Part shown: one piece after another, positions 8,378 to 17,715 of the stretch | Numbering within the stretch: position 1 is the first letter of the stretch | How the letters are laid out: each line of letters begins with the position of its first letter | Source: Chloroflexota bacterium | Lineage (GTDB): Bacteria > Chloroflexota > Dehalococcoidia > Lucifugimonadales > UBA3495 | Length of the DNA stretch: 64,000 bases | Assembly: GCA_009840165.1 (NCBI GenBank) | Contig: VXOG01000111.1 | Coordinates: 21,649-85,648 of the forward strand | Direction of reading: 5' to 3' | Notes under the pieces: generated by a model | What the model saw: the letters and a program-made list of their open reading frames with translations, nothing else | Database searches by the model: none | Told to the model about the DNA's origin: nothing | Translations under genes and position numbers: made by a program

Positions 8378-8619
8378 CGAATGCGACGGACGCCCAGCGT
8401 GTGAGCAGGCGCTGGCCCCGTTGCGACCACGCCGGTTAGATATTGACCGGACGCTGGTCCTGGCGAGAGCGGGTATGCGATTTCGGATTCTGACGGGTTG
8501 GCCGTGTACGACCTTGGTTATCACCTCTGGACAGGACAGAATAGACTATAAGTTCCAACGCGCGTGTCGCCATTATGGACTCATACGTTCGGCATTGTCA
8601 AGAGGGTGATCCAGTTTGA

Positions 8620-8764
8620 CAGGGCCTTTTCAAAGTTAATCCGTCATTCTCGCGCAAGCGGGAATCCAGAAAGCCGTTGTGCTCAGGATGTCCTGGATTC
8701 CGGCTTTCGCCGGAATGACGGGTTTGGATGAAAGTCCGCCGCCCTCGACTTTGAAAAGGCCCTG
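8620..8764. mobile_element. Nested inverted-repeat element, MITE-like
   Basis: Perfect 17-bp inverted ends CAGGGCCTTTTCAAAGT (8620-8636) and its reverse complement (8748-8764) enclose a second inverted pair. The inner arms begin CCGTCATTC at 8641 and end GAATGACGG at 8721, each with an internal GCGGGAAT- or CCGGAAT-type hairpin. The 145-bp element has no coding capacity, which fits a miniature inverted-repeat element or a compound REP sequence. A target-site duplication is not obvious. Confidence 0.5.
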
Positions 8765-8773
8765 CCACCTTGA

Positions 8774-8802
8774 TTGTGCCGGCAGGGATACAGGGCTAGA
8801 AT
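8774..8802 (+). promoter_or_regulatory. Possible promoter of the CoA-transferase operon
   Basis: TTGTGC (8774-8779), a 17-bp spacer, and TAGAAT (8797-8802) lie 30 bp upstream of the probable TTG start at 8833. The match to the sigma-70 consensus is moderate, and the site lies just right of the inverted-repeat element. Confidence 0.35.
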
Positions 8803-8832
8803 GACTGCGAAAATCGAAATGGGAGTTTGATA

Positions 8833-10029
8833 TTGACCAGCGGAGCTTTGGCCGGCGTCAGGGTTATCGACCTGACCCACCACATCGCCGGCCCATACGC
8901 CACCAAGCTGTTGGCCGATTTCGGGGCCGACGTGCTGAAGATCGAGAGGCCCGGCGGGGATCCAGCTCGCCGGTTGCCGCCGTTCTTCCACGACGAACCG
9001 CACCAGGAAAAGAGCCTGCCGTTCCTGTACCTGAACACCAACAAGCGCAGCATCACGCTGAATCTGAAATCGGAGGAGGGGCGCGGTATTCTGCTGGAAC
9101 TGCTGGCGGACGCCGACGCTTTGGTGGAGAATTTCGCGCCTCGCGTGATGCCATCGCTGGGGTTGGATTACGAGACGCTACGGGGGCACAATCCGCGCCT
9201 GGTAGTAGCGTCGGCGTCCAACTTCGGCCAGACGGGGCCGTGGCGGGATTATCGGGCGACCGAGATTGTAGAGTACGCGCTGGGCGGGCTGATGTATATC
9301 TTCGGGGCTTACGACCGGGAACCGTTGAAGCACGCAATGAACCAAGCGCAGTTCAAGGCGGGCACCAACCTGGCGTCGGCGACGCTGATGGCGCTGTACC
9401 ACCAGCGGCTCACCGGTCAAGGGCAACGAGTGGACGTGTCCATTCAGGAAAGCATCGCATCGGCGCTGCGGGACGTCATCAACAACTACACCTACCTGGG
9501 CGCGGTACGGCGCCGGCAGCCCAACCACACCGGCGACCTGACGCGGCTGCGCGCGGTGTCGGATGGGTACGTGCTGCCTAACCCGGGAATCGGCGCCGGG
9601 TTGAACTGGCAGATCCTCGTAGATTTCCTTGATGCTCCCCAGTTGGACGATCCCCGGTTCGAGAACGCATCGGCACGGCTGGTAAACGCCGAGGCGTTGG
9701 GCGAGATACTGGACGAGATATTCGCCACTAAGCAGAAGCGGGACATCTTCTATGCGGCCCACGAGAAGCGGTTCATTTACGGCGTGATAGACTCGCCCGC
9801 CGAAACCATTGAGAACCCACAGATACAGGCGCGCGGTTACTACCAGCCGGTGGAGCATCCGGAACTGGGTGAGATTACGTTCCCGGGCGCGCCTTTCCTG
9901 ATGAGCAGTTCGCCCTGGGCGGTGAATTCGACCGCCCCGGCGCTCGGCCAGCACAACGGTGAGGTGCTGGGTTCGTTGGGGTACGACGCACAGGGAATGG
10001 CTTACCTGGCCGCATCGGAGGTGATCTAA
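8833..10029 (+). CDS. CaiB/BaiF family CoA-transferase, probable non-catalytic subunit
   Basis: About 398 residues. A TTG at 8833 has GGGAG at the right distance (8821-8825); an in-frame TTG also occurs at 8827. Family III features are RVIDLTHHIAGPYATKLLADFGADVLKIE at the N-terminus (nucleotide-fold CoA site), LVENFAPRVMPSLGLDY, and TGQGQRVDVSIQES. The catalytic aspartate, normally D-x-x-x-G some 18 residues before the TGxGQ motif, is Gln here (Q173 in QAQFKAG). The next gene, 1 bp downstream, has the Asp. This pattern matches heteromeric class III transferases of the BbsE/BbsF kind, in which only one chain is catalytic. The substrate is unknown. Confidence 0.87.
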   Translation: MTSGALAGVRVIDLTHHIAGPYATKLLADFGADVLKIERPGGDPARRLPPFFHDEPHQEKSLPFLYLNTNKRSITLNLKSEEGRGILLELLADADALVENFAPRVMPSLGLDYETLRGHNPRLVVASASNFGQTGPWRDYRATEIVEYALGGLMYIFGAYDREPLKHAMNQAQFKAGTNLASATLMALYHQRLTGQGQRVDVSIQESIASALRDVINNYTYLGAVRRRQPNHTGDLTRLRAVSDGYVLPNPGIGAGLNWQILVDFLDAPQLDDPRFENASARLVNAEALGEILDEIFATKQKRDIFYAAHEKRFIYGVIDSPAETIENPQIQARGYYQPVEHPELGEITFPGAPFLMSSSPWAVNSTAPALGQHNGEVLGSLGYDAQGMAYLAASEVI

Positions 10030-10030
10030 C

Positions 10031-11383
10031 ATGGCTGGACCGTTGCGGGGTGTACGCATCGTCGAGATGGGGCAGCTGATCGCCATACCGTCGGCAATGA
10101 AGTGGCTGGCCGATATGGGCGCGGAAGTCATCCGCCTGGAGTCGGTGCAACGGCTGGAAAGCTACCGTACGGACTCGCTGTATCACAACGACGTGGATGG
10201 GGAGTTTTGGAATCGAGGCGCGAACTTCTACGAGCAGAACCGCAACAAGCTGGGGCTAACGCTAGATTTAAGCCGCGACGAGGGGAGGGAAGTGCTGCGC
10301 GACTTGATCGCCGTCGCCGACGTGTTCGCCGAAAACTTCACGCCGCGGGTAATCCGCAACTTCGCGTTGGAATACACGGACCTGAAGAAGATCAGGTCTG
10401 ACATAATCATGGTGTCGTCCACCGGATACGGATTCGATGGGCCGTGGTCGAACTTCGGCGCGACCGGGCCGGCCACCGAAGGCGCGGCGGGTCTGGCTTA
10501 CATGACGGGCTACAAGGGCGGCGGGCCGATGATGTCGGAAATTCCGTACACCGACTACACCGCCGGAGAGCACACGGTTGCCGCCGTGATGCTGGCGTTG
10601 ATGCACCGGCTGAACACGGGACAAGGCCAGTTCATCGACGTGTCGCAGACGCAGACGTGCAGCGCGACGATTCCAGAGGCCCTATTGGACTGGACAGTGA
10701 ACGGTCGGGTGGAAGAACGGATGGGCAACGAGGACCCGGCCATGTCTCCCCATGGATGCTACCCGTGCGCCGGAGATGACCGGTGGATTGCCATCGCCAT
10801 TGGCAGCGACGAGGCGTGGTATGCGTTGTGTCGCGTCATGGGACGGCCGGACTGGGCGGCGGACGAACGGTATAGCGACGTGCTGCGCCGAATTCGGCAT
10901 CGGGAAGAGTTGGACACGATGCTGGCGTTTGAAACCCGGACCCACGACAACCATGAGTTAATGGCGAAGTTGCAGGCCGAAGGTGTCGCCGCCGGCGCGG
11001 TGATGGACAGCGAGGACCTGCTGTTCAATGAACACCTGAAGGAGCGTGGATTCTACGAAGTGGTGGAGCATCATCCCGATACCGGGATGCCGCCGCTGCC
11101 TTACGCGGGCCGCCCGTGGAAATTGTCGGACACGCCGGCGGGCCCGCCCCAAGCGGCGCCGATCATGGGTCAGCACAATCGGCAGATACTCGCGGGGCTG
11201 CTGGGCAAAACGGACCACGAAATCGTGGCGCTCGAAGAGTCCAACGTGATCGGCTACACGCCGTTGACGCCGCGCGGCGTGCGTCGGCCGTCGCTGGACG
11301 AGCAGGTGCGGCAGGGCAGGATGCAGAGGTATGAAACGAACTACGCCGAACGAGTGCGGGAGCGGTTCGGAATTGGAGAGTAA
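10031..11383 (+). CDS. CaiB/BaiF family CoA-transferase, catalytic subunit
   Basis: 450 residues, starting 1 bp after the stop of the preceding transferase, so the two are almost certainly translated together. It has VRIVEMGQLIAIPSAMKWLADMGAEVIRLE-type N-terminal blocks, VFAENFTPRVIRNFALEY, and TDYTAGEHTV with the catalytic Asp at D175, then TGQGQFIDVSQTQ. Class III transferases form an aspartyl-CoA mixed anhydride and pass CoA between two acids as interlocked dimers. A C-terminal extension (about residues 405-450, rich in Arg/Glu) goes beyond the common 400-residue length. Pairing with the Asp-less neighbour suggests a heterodimer; donor and acceptor acids are not predictable. Confidence 0.9.
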   Translation: MAGPLRGVRIVEMGQLIAIPSAMKWLADMGAEVIRLESVQRLESYRTDSLYHNDVDGEFWNRGANFYEQNRNKLGLTLDLSRDEGREVLRDLIAVADVFAENFTPRVIRNFALEYTDLKKIRSDIIMVSSTGYGFDGPWSNFGATGPATEGAAGLAYMTGYKGGGPMMSEIPYTDYTAGEHTVAAVMLALMHRLNTGQGQFIDVSQTQTCSATIPEALLDWTVNGRVEERMGNEDPAMSPHGCYPCAGDDRWIAIAIGSDEAWYALCRVMGRPDWAADERYSDVLRRIRHREELDTMLAFETRTHDNHELMAKLQAEGVAAGAVMDSEDLLFNEHLKERGFYEVVEHHPDTGMPPLPYAGRPWKLSDTPAGPPQAAPIMGQHNRQILAGLLGKTDHEIVALEESNVIGYTPLTPRGVRRPSLDEQVRQGRMQRYETNYAERVRERFGIGE

Positions 11384-11400
11384 GCAAAGGGAGTTGCGCA

Positions 11401-11766
11401 ATGGCTATACAGAAAACCGAGACAGTATCAGCGGAATATATGTCGCCTATGGCAATCGCGAACCGGGGGATTGACCTGGCCGCCGCTTTGTATCCCGTAG
11501 AGCCGGACCGGGCGGCAGAAATCGTGAAGGAAACGATAGAGTGGTACGCGGATACGGTGTTGAACGCGGGAGGCGATCCGCAAACTGCCATCGTCAAACT
11601 GGCAAAGAAACGCGAGGATGACTCACTGGTTGCAGGCTACAAGTCGGTAACCGACCTGGGTGACGGTTGCTGGTCAAAGTTGTGGCTGTCGGAGGACCAG
11701 GATGATGCGTGGTACTGGCACATGGCTTGCGCGCGCAAGATAGTGAAGGGAATTGCTGCGCCCTAG
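11401..11766 (+). CDS. Hypothetical protein, 121 residues
   Basis: No family recognised. A GGGAG site precedes the ATG. The translation (MAIQKTETVSAEYMSPMAIA start) is amphipathic and mostly helical in character, with WYADTVLNAGGDPQTAIVKLAKKRED in the middle and a Trp-rich C-terminal third (CWSKLWLSEDQDDAWYWHMA). It has no signal peptide or membrane segment. Its last 14 bases overlap the next gene, and it lies 17 bp after the CoA-transferase pair, so it may belong to that transcript. It looks like a genuine gene (balanced composition, good ribosome site), but no function can be assigned. Confidence 0.6.
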   Translation: MAIQKTETVSAEYMSPMAIANRGIDLAAALYPVEPDRAAEIVKETIEWYADTVLNAGGDPQTAIVKLAKKREDDSLVAGYKSVTDLGDGCWSKLWLSEDQDDAWYWHMACARKIVKGIAAP

Positions 11767-12214
11767 AGAGTTACTAGCGTCAACGTTCGCAAACATCGCT
11801 GAGACCTGTTTGCAAATCGCGCAGGATATTGAAAGCAGCATCGCCTACACTGATACGTACAAGCGTCCGGCGGTCGGCGGGTTGGTATGGGACGCACTGG
11901 TGGCTATGACTACCGCTATCGGTGTGATTGAGAGGGGTAACAGCGATTTCGTTACTGGGCGAGCCAACGTCATGAATCCGATCATCGGACGTTTGGATGA
12001 AACCCGCCCTGAACTCAAGATAGCGGAACGGTTACAGTACGTTCGAGACCTGCACACGCTGGAACACGCCGGGCAGATGCGCAGAGGCACGTATGAGGAA
12101 GCCTGCCTAGAGGCCGGGCAGTTACTGGTGACGCTGAATTCCTTGCTGCCGATAGGGATGAGGATTGAATCGCAGCGGTTAACGTGGTTGAGGGATGCAG
12201 CCGCAACGCAGTAG
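11753..12214 (+). CDS. Hypothetical helical protein, 153 residues
   Basis: It starts with TTG at 11753, with AAGGGA just upstream, inside the end of the preceding gene; this overlap implies coupling. The product appears all-helical (ASTFANIAETCLQIAQDIESS, DALVAMTTAIGVIERG). The stretch RLQYVRDLHTLEHAGQMRRGTYEEACLEAGQLL has an R-x6-H spacing that loosely recalls HEPN-type helical bundles, but the match is too weak for a call. No membrane segment or signal is present. The closely paired small genes could be a two-component module of unknown purpose. Confidence 0.55.
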   Translation: MLRPRELLASTFANIAETCLQIAQDIESSIAYTDTYKRPAVGGLVWDALVAMTTAIGVIERGNSDFVTGRANVMNPIIGRLDETRPELKIAERLQYVRDLHTLEHAGQMRRGTYEEACLEAGQLLVTLNSLLPIGMRIESQRLTWLRDAAATQ

Positions 12215-12270
12215 GAGCGGATCCGCCAAAGAGGGATTCGCCCCTGCTGATTTCAGGCTTGCCGCTTTAT

Positions 12271-12861
12271 TCAGCTTTGCTGGGCTTCGAAGGCGGCGAT
12301 GGCGCCCTCATGCTGCAAGGTTAGCCCGATGTCGTCCAGGCCGTTGAGCAGGCAGTAGCGGCGGAATTCGTCAACCTCGAAATCGACCACGATTTCCTCG
12401 TCGCCGTCGCGAACCTGCATGCCTTCCAGATCGACGGTGATCTGGAAACCAGGGGCCTCCTTGGCCTTGTCCATGATCCGGCGCACGTCAGATTCGGGCA
12501 GGATGAGCGGCAATACGCCGTTCTTGAAGCAGTTGTTGAAGAAGATGTCGGCGAAGCTGGGAGCTATGATGCAGCGGATGCCGTAGTCTTCCAACGCCCA
12601 GGGTGCGTGTTCCCGTGAAGAGCCGCAGCCGAAGTTGGGGCCGGATACCAGGATTTTGGCGCTGCGGTAAGCGTCCTGATTGAGTAGAAAATCGGGGTTC
12701 TCAGACCGGTCGTCGTTGTACCGGTAGCGGTCGAACAGATATTGGCCGAAGCCAGTGCGCTCGATGCTCTTCAGGTACACGGCCGGAATGATCATGTCGG
12801 TGTCAACGTTGACGGCGTCCAGGGGCGCTACAACGCCTTCCAATTTGACGAAGGGTTCCAT
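12271..12861 (-). CDS. leuD: 3-isopropylmalate dehydratase small subunit
   Basis: The 196-residue swivel-domain subunit of isopropylmalate isomerase, which with LeuC interconverts 2- and 3-isopropylmalate in leucine synthesis. Motifs are [19 protein letters not shown] (substrate-binding loop), [21 protein letters not shown] (the key [11 protein letters not shown] signature), and [21 protein letters not shown]. Length is typical for bacterial LeuD. It lies 80 bp downstream of leuC on the same strand, with a hairpin repeat in the gap, so the two probably share a transcript. Confidence in the leuD call rather than a homoaconitase small subunit is high because the length and partner fit. Confidence 0.95.
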   Translation of the reverse strand: MEPFVKLEGVVAPLDAVNVDTDMIIPAVYLKSIERTGFGQYLFDRYRYNDDRSENPDFLLNQDAYRSAKILVSGPNFGCGSSREHAPWALEDYGIRCIIAPSFADIFFNNCFKNGVLPLILPESDVRRIMDKAKEAPGFQITVDLEGMQVRDGDEEIVVDFEVDEFRRYCLLNGLDDIGLTLQHEGAIAAFEAQQS

Positions 12862-12890
12862 TTGTCTTTACCTCTGTTTTGGTAGATCAT

Positions 12891-12924
12891 CCTCAGCTCG
12901 ACCCTCTCCCATCGAGGGAGAGGG
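12891..12924. repeat. Dispersed hairpin repeat, CCCTCTCCC family, copy in leuC-leuD gap
   Basis: CCTCAGCTCGA precedes arms CCCTCTCCC (12902-12910) and GGGAGAGGG (12916-12924). It sits inside the leuCD transcript between the two subunit genes, where it may affect mRNA stability or processing. Confidence 0.8.
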
Positions 12925-12941
12925 AGACAGGCGCATGGTGT

Positions 12942-14351
12942 CTAGAAATCGCGCACATCCACGAAGTGGCCGGCGATGGCGGCGGCGGCGGCCATTTCGG
13001 GGCTGACCAGATGGGTACGGCCGCCTCTGCCCTGCCGACCCTCAAAGTTGCGGTTGGAGGTCGAAGCGCAGCGCTGGCCGGGATCCAGAATGTCGGGGTT
13101 CATGCCGAGACACATCGAGCAGCCCGCCACGCGCCAGTCGAAACCGGCGTCCTTGAATACTTGGTCGAGCCCTTCCGCTTCGGCCTGTGCTTTGACCCGC
13201 GCGGAGCCCGGGACGACCATGGCGTACACGTCGGAATTGACCTGCCGGCCCCGAATCACGTTGGCGGCGGCGCGCAGGTCGTCGATGCGAGCGTTGGTGC
13301 ACGCGCCCAGGAACACGCGGTCGATCCTGATGTCCTCAATGCGCTGGTTAGGCTCCAAGCCCATGTACTCCAGCGCGCGCTCGGCGGCCTCGCGTTCTGC
13401 GGTGGTCTCAAAGGAAGCAGGGTCGGGGACCCGGTCGGTGATCTGCGCCACCATGTCGGGCTTGGTGCCCCAGGTGACGAAGGGCGCCAAGTCGGCGGCG
13501 TTGATTACAATGGTACGGTCATAGCTTGCGCCGGAGTCGGTGGGCAGTCCGCGCCACTCTTCGATCTTGGCCTCAAGCTCCGCGCCCTTGGGGGCGTAGG
13601 GTCGGGTGCGGACGTACTCGAAGGTGGTTTCGTCGGGGGCGATCATGCCGGCGCGGGCGCCGCCCTCGATGCTCATGTTGCAGACCGTCATGCGCCCGTC
13701 CATGGACAGGTTGCGGATGGCCTCGCCGGTGTATTCGATGACGTGTCCGGTGCCGCCGTTGACACCCATGTGGCCGATGATGCCGAGGATGACGTCCTTA
13801 GCGGTCACGCCGTGGGGAAGTTCTCCGTCCACGCGGACTTCCATCGTATTGGGTTTGAACTGCCGCAGGGTTTGGGTCGCCAGCACGTGCTCCACTTCGG
13901 AGGTACCGATGCCAACAGCGAAACAGCCCAGGGCGCCGTGGGTGGAGGTGTGGCTGTCGCCGCACACCACGGTCTTGCCGGGCAGCGTGTAGCCGAGATC
14001 AGGCCCGATGACGTGGACGATGCCCTGGTTCTCGCTGAAACGATCGTAGTAGAAGGGCAGGTTGAACTCGGCGGCGTTGCGGTCCAGCGCATCGAGTTGG
14101 GCCTTGGAGATCTGGTCCTCGATGGGGCGGGTCAGTTCCCAGGTGGGGGTGTTGTGGTCGGCGGTGGCGACGGTGAGATCGGGGCGGCGCACCTGTCGGC
14201 CGGCCATGCGGAGGCCATCGAAGGCCTGGGGCGAAGTTACCTCATGGACCAGATGCAGGTCGATGTAGATGAGCGACGGCTGCCCCGGCTCTTCGTGTAC
14301 GACGTGGGCATCCCAGATTTTTTCGAACATGGTTCGGGGGGCCAATTTCAA
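12942..14351 (-). CDS. leuC: 3-isopropylmalate dehydratase large subunit
   Basis: A 469-residue aconitase-family subunit carrying the 4Fe-4S cluster. Cluster cysteines are visible in [13 protein letters not shown] and in the [10 protein letters not shown] pair, and other family blocks are [14 protein letters not shown] and [12 protein letters not shown] near the C-terminus. The ATG at 14351 has an AGGAGG site and opens [18 protein letters not shown], the standard LeuC N-terminus. Isomerisation of isopropylmalate requires LeuD, encoded directly downstream. An extended -10 box lies about 60 nt upstream (14410-14418). No leuA, leuB or ilv genes are in the window, so the leucine pathway is scattered or continues elsewhere. 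Confidence 0.97.
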   Translation of the reverse strand: MKLAPRTMFEKIWDAHVVHEEPGQPSLIYIDLHLVHEVTSPQAFDGLRMAGRQVRRPDLTVATADHNTPTWELTRPIEDQISKAQLDALDRNAAEFNLPFYYDRFSENQGIVHVIGPDLGYTLPGKTVVCGDSHTSTHGALGCFAVGIGTSEVEHVLATQTLRQFKPNTMEVRVDGELPHGVTAKDVILGIIGHMGVNGGTGHVIEYTGEAIRNLSMDGRMTVCNMSIEGGARAGMIAPDETTFEYVRTRPYAPKGAELEAKIEEWRGLPTDSGASYDRTIVINAADLAPFVTWGTKPDMVAQITDRVPDPASFETTAEREAAERALEYMGLEPNQRIEDIRIDRVFLGACTNARIDDLRAAANVIRGRQVNSDVYAMVVPGSARVKAQAEAEGLDQVFKDAGFDWRVAGCSMCLGMNPDILDPGQRCASTSNRNFEGRQGRGGRTHLVSPEMAAAAAIAGHFVDVRDF

Positions 14352-14409
14352 TCCTCCTCAAACAGGGGACACGCGACCGCGCGCCCGAAAATCACAATAC
14401 GGCGCGAGT

Positions 14410-14418
14410 ATTATAGCA
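14410..14418 (-). promoter_or_regulatory. Extended -10 promoter box for leuCD
   Basis: The minus strand reads TGCTATAAT, a perfect -10 hexamer with the TGN extension, giving a leader of roughly 50 nt before the leuC ATG. No convincing -35 hexamer is seen at 16-18 bp. No T-box or leader-peptide attenuator was recognised. Confidence 0.6.
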
Positions 14419-14500
14419 CTGCGAAGAATTAGGACCGGCTGAGGCTGCGGGCTGACTTGCGGTGGTAGAGTCGTCGCCTATTTGCCGTTTGGGTTTCGGT

Positions 14501-17500
14501 TCACTGGCAGAAAGGCAAGCCGAGCCCGTCGAGGTCGTTATTCTCCACTTCCTGTAATGGTATGGGCACACACCCGGTCAACCGATTGCCGCCGAGCCAC
14601 AACACTCGTAAATACGAGAGGTTGCCTAGCTCAGGGGGGATAGAGCCAGTTAACTCGTTGCGATGGAGGAACAGCGATTCCAAGTAGGTGATATCGCCTA
14701 ACTCTGGAGGAATTGCGCCGGTTAACTGGTTGTTACTGACGGACAACTCCCGCAGGTAGGCAAGGTTGCCTAATTCTGGGGGTATAGGGCCGGTCAGCTG
14801 ATTGTATGCGAGCTGTAACGTTCGCAAATTGGCAATGTCGCCTAGTTCCGGAGGTATCGAACCGGCAAGCCCATTGCTGGTGTGACTACCATTACCCGGG
14901 TAAGGCTCGTTTCCGTTCAAGGTATAGAGGTGCAGTTCGGTTACTCGCCCATTGGAGTCGGTGGTTACGCCGTACCATTCGCCCAGTGGGCGGTTGCTCA
15001 GCCAGTTGGTGTTGAACACCCAATTCGGCCCATCCGTGGCATGGTAAAGAGCGATCAGAGCGTCGCGGTCAGTATCGGTGTCCCCTGACGTTCCAGTAAA
15101 CACGGACTGGCAAAAAGGCAGGCCGAGTTGGGTGAGGTCGCTACGCTCCACGCTCCTTAAACTCCCCGGTATGCACCCGGTCAGTAAGTTATTGCTTAGG
15201 TGCAGCTGTTCCAAGTAGGGTAGGTTACCCAACTCTGCGGGTATGGAACCGGTCAACTCGTTCCAACTGAGATTCAGAGACTCCAAGTAGGCTAGGTTGC
15301 CCAGCCCCGGCGGTATGGGACCGGTCAACTGGTTAACGTTGAGGCTCAACTCTCGCAAGTTGAAGAGCTTGCCAAACTCCGTAGGTATCGGGCCGGTCAA
15401 TTGATTGCCGCCAAGGCTCAGGATGCTCAAGCTAGATAGGCTGCCTAGCTCCGGTGGGATCGGGCCAGTCAATTGGTTGCCAAAGAGGTAAATGCTGTTC
15501 AAGTTGGGGAATCTCCCCAACTCGGGAGGGATCGGCCCGGTTAACTGGTTGGCATAGAGAGACAGGTTGCTCAAGTTAGGCAGGTTGCCTAATTCGGGGG
15601 GTATAGCGCCAGTCAAGCGATTGTCACCGAGGTACAGGCCGCCAAGTTTAAGGAGATTGCTCAACTCCGGGGGGATCGAACCAGTTAGCTGGTTGCCATG
15701 TATGACCAGATGGTCCAAGTTGGGTAGGTTGCCCAGTTCCTGGGGTATTGAGCCAGTTAGCTGGTTGTTACTGAGGTTCAAGTTCTTCAAATTGTAGAGG
15801 TTGCCAAACTCCGGGGGTACGGGGCCAGTCAGCCGGTTGTTACCGAGGAACAGCCATTTCACCTTGGTGAGGTTACTCAATTCCGTAGGAATAGGGCCGG
15901 TCAACTGATTGCCACTCAAGACCAGATTCTCAACGTCAGCGAGGCTTCCTAGTTCCGGAGGTATCGGGCCGCTAAGCTGATTGTTGCTGAGGTTCAGATC
16001 CTTCAAGTCATGGAGGTTGCTCACCTCCGACGGTATCGGGCCGCTCAACTGGTTGGTTTGCAGGGACAGTTGCTTCAAGTTGGTAAGATTGCCTAACTCC
16101 GTGGGAATGGAACCATTCAGTTTGTTGTTGGATAGGTATAAAGTTCTCAGGTTGGCAAGGTTGCCCAATTCGGGCGGTATCGTGCCGGTCAATCCGTTGC
16201 CGCCAAGTTCCAGCCGTTCCAGTTTGGAGAGATTCGCCAGCTCCGGCGGTAAATAGCCGGTCAATCCGCTGCCATTGGTTTCGCCTGGCAATGAGAAAGG
16301 AGAAGGTAACGAGTCCTGACTATAGAGTTTCAGGGCGATTACGCGCCCGTTAGCGTTGGCGGTCACGCCGTACCATTCGTCCAACGGACGGTCGCTTAAC
16401 CAGTTGGTATTGTCCGTCCAGTCTGGTCCGCCAGTAGCATTGAACAGAGCGATCAAGGCGTTGCGGTCAGCTGTTGTTGCGCCGTTCTCGGCGAGTTCGA
16501 ACTGGCAGAAGGGCATACCAAGTTGCATGAAGTCGTTGAACAACACATCCTGCAATTCTGAAGGTATGCACCCGGTCAGTTGGTTGTTGCTGAGGTACAG
16601 ACTCCGCAAGTTGGAGAGATTCGCCAAGTCTAGCGGTATCGGGCCGGTCAACTGGTTGTTGAGGAGGCGCAGATTACGCAAGTCGGCGATGTTGCCCAGT
16701 TCCGCAGGGATCGGGCCAGTTAGTTGATTGCCGCTGAGTTCCAGATATGCCAAGTTGTCGATGTTGCCAAGTCTCATTGGTATTGGGCCGGTAAACCGGT
16801 TGTAACCAAGGTCTAGATACTCCAAGCTATAGAGGGTGCCGAGTTCATCTGGCATCGGTCCGGCCAACCAATTTCCTCTGAGGTCCAGCCGATGCAAGCT
16901 GACGAGGTTGCCCAGCTCCCGAGGAATGGGACCGGTCAACTGGTTGCTCTCGAGATCCAGGGTCTCCAACTCGGTAAGGTTGCCCAGTTCCCTGGGTATA
17001 GAGCCCACCAAGCCGTTTCCGGTATGGCTACCATTCATGTCGTACCAAGGCTTGCTTCCGTCAAAAGTGTAGAGGTGCAGTTCGGTCACTCGCCCGTCGC
17101 GTTGGTGATTACGCCATACCATTCGTTCAGCGGAAGGTCGCTTAACCAGTTGGTATTGATTATCCAATTCGAGCCGTCGGTAGCATTGTAGAGAGCGATC
17201 AAAGCTTCGCGGTCGGTTTCGACGGACCCGGTTGTCCGGTAGGCAGGACAGGCCAATGGATGGTCGTCAAGCAGGAGGGTTCGCCAGTCGGAGCAGGCGA
17301 GGGAGTCATCCGCGGCTTTCCGGCACACGATGAAGTAATATTCGATACCGGGAGTCAGACGGGCGACGGTGTAGGTGGAGGCGGCTATGACGTCCGAGTA
17401 GGCGAATTTCTGCTTCCAGACGTCATTGTCGCGGTAGTCCTGGTAATCCTCAACGGCCAGCCAACCGACGCGGTAGGTGGATACGCCGGCAACTTCGGTC

Positions 17501-17664
17501 CAGGTAAAGACGACTTCGCCGGGGTACGGGCCGTTGGCGACGTTTACATTCTGGGGCGCTGCCGGCGACGGCTGAGCCGACGCGGTTCCGCCCGCTGCGA
17601 TCAAGGCGGCGATTATGGCGAATAGCGCCGGGATGGGCAGCAGTCGGGAGATGATGGCGTTCAT
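14501..17664 (-). CDS. Secreted leucine-rich-repeat protein, three LRR modules, frameshifted
   Basis: The gene starts at the ATG at 17664 with a signal peptide (MNAIISRLLPIPALFAIIAA, ending near TASAQ), then a fibronectin-III-like domain (PQNVNVANGPYPGEVVFTW onward). Three modules follow, each made of a cap (DRxALIALYxATDGxNW, NTNWLSxRPLxEWYGV) and plant-type LRRs of 24 residues (LTGPIPPELGNLxxLxxLxL). I count about 6, 15 and 4 full repeats, and each module ends with a LTGCIP-type cap and LPFCQ. Around 17095-17098 the frame breaks: the first frame stops after VITNATGE, while the second continues GRVTELHLYT. Comparison with the two other caps (NANGRV, DSNGRV) shows that one missing base explains it. 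The product is likely extracellular and ligand- or host-binding. The break may be an assembly error or a real inactivation. Confidence 0.88.
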
Positions 17665-17715
17665 GTTCACTTGTTGGCAAAGTGGGTGTCTGGGCACTCT
17701 ACCGGAACGCCGGAG

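Larger units (their letters stand above)
8082..8832. other. Gene-poor intergenic region with repeats
   Basis: About 750 bp without a convincing gene. It holds a 20-bp tandem duplication (8179-8218), a degenerate CCCTCTCCC hairpin (8342-8377) and a nested inverted-repeat element (8620-8764), followed by a possible promoter for the CoA-transferase operon. Open frames of 72 and 116 codons at 8221-8439 and 8259-8609 have arginine-rich, low-plausibility translations and run through the hairpin repeat, so I do not call them genes. Confidence 0.6.

Noticed and set aside
8259-8609. 116-codon open frame in the empty region
   Set aside because: It passes through a dispersed hairpin repeat and has an arginine-rich, motif-free translation without a ribosome site.
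12879-14432. 517-codon plus-strand open frame
   Set aside because: It lies antisense to leuC, has no ribosome site, and its translation (rich in Gly, Ala, Val, His) matches no family; it is a shadow of GC-rich coding sequence.
14352-14500. T-box or leucine attenuator upstream of leuC
   Set aside because: The leader of about 50 nt from the extended -10 box is too short, and no leader peptide or T-box motif is visible.
14501-17664. Satellite-like tandem DNA repeats or CRISPR array
   Set aside because: The 72-bp periodicity is coding leucine-rich repeats with divergent sequence; there are no constant repeats with variable spacers.
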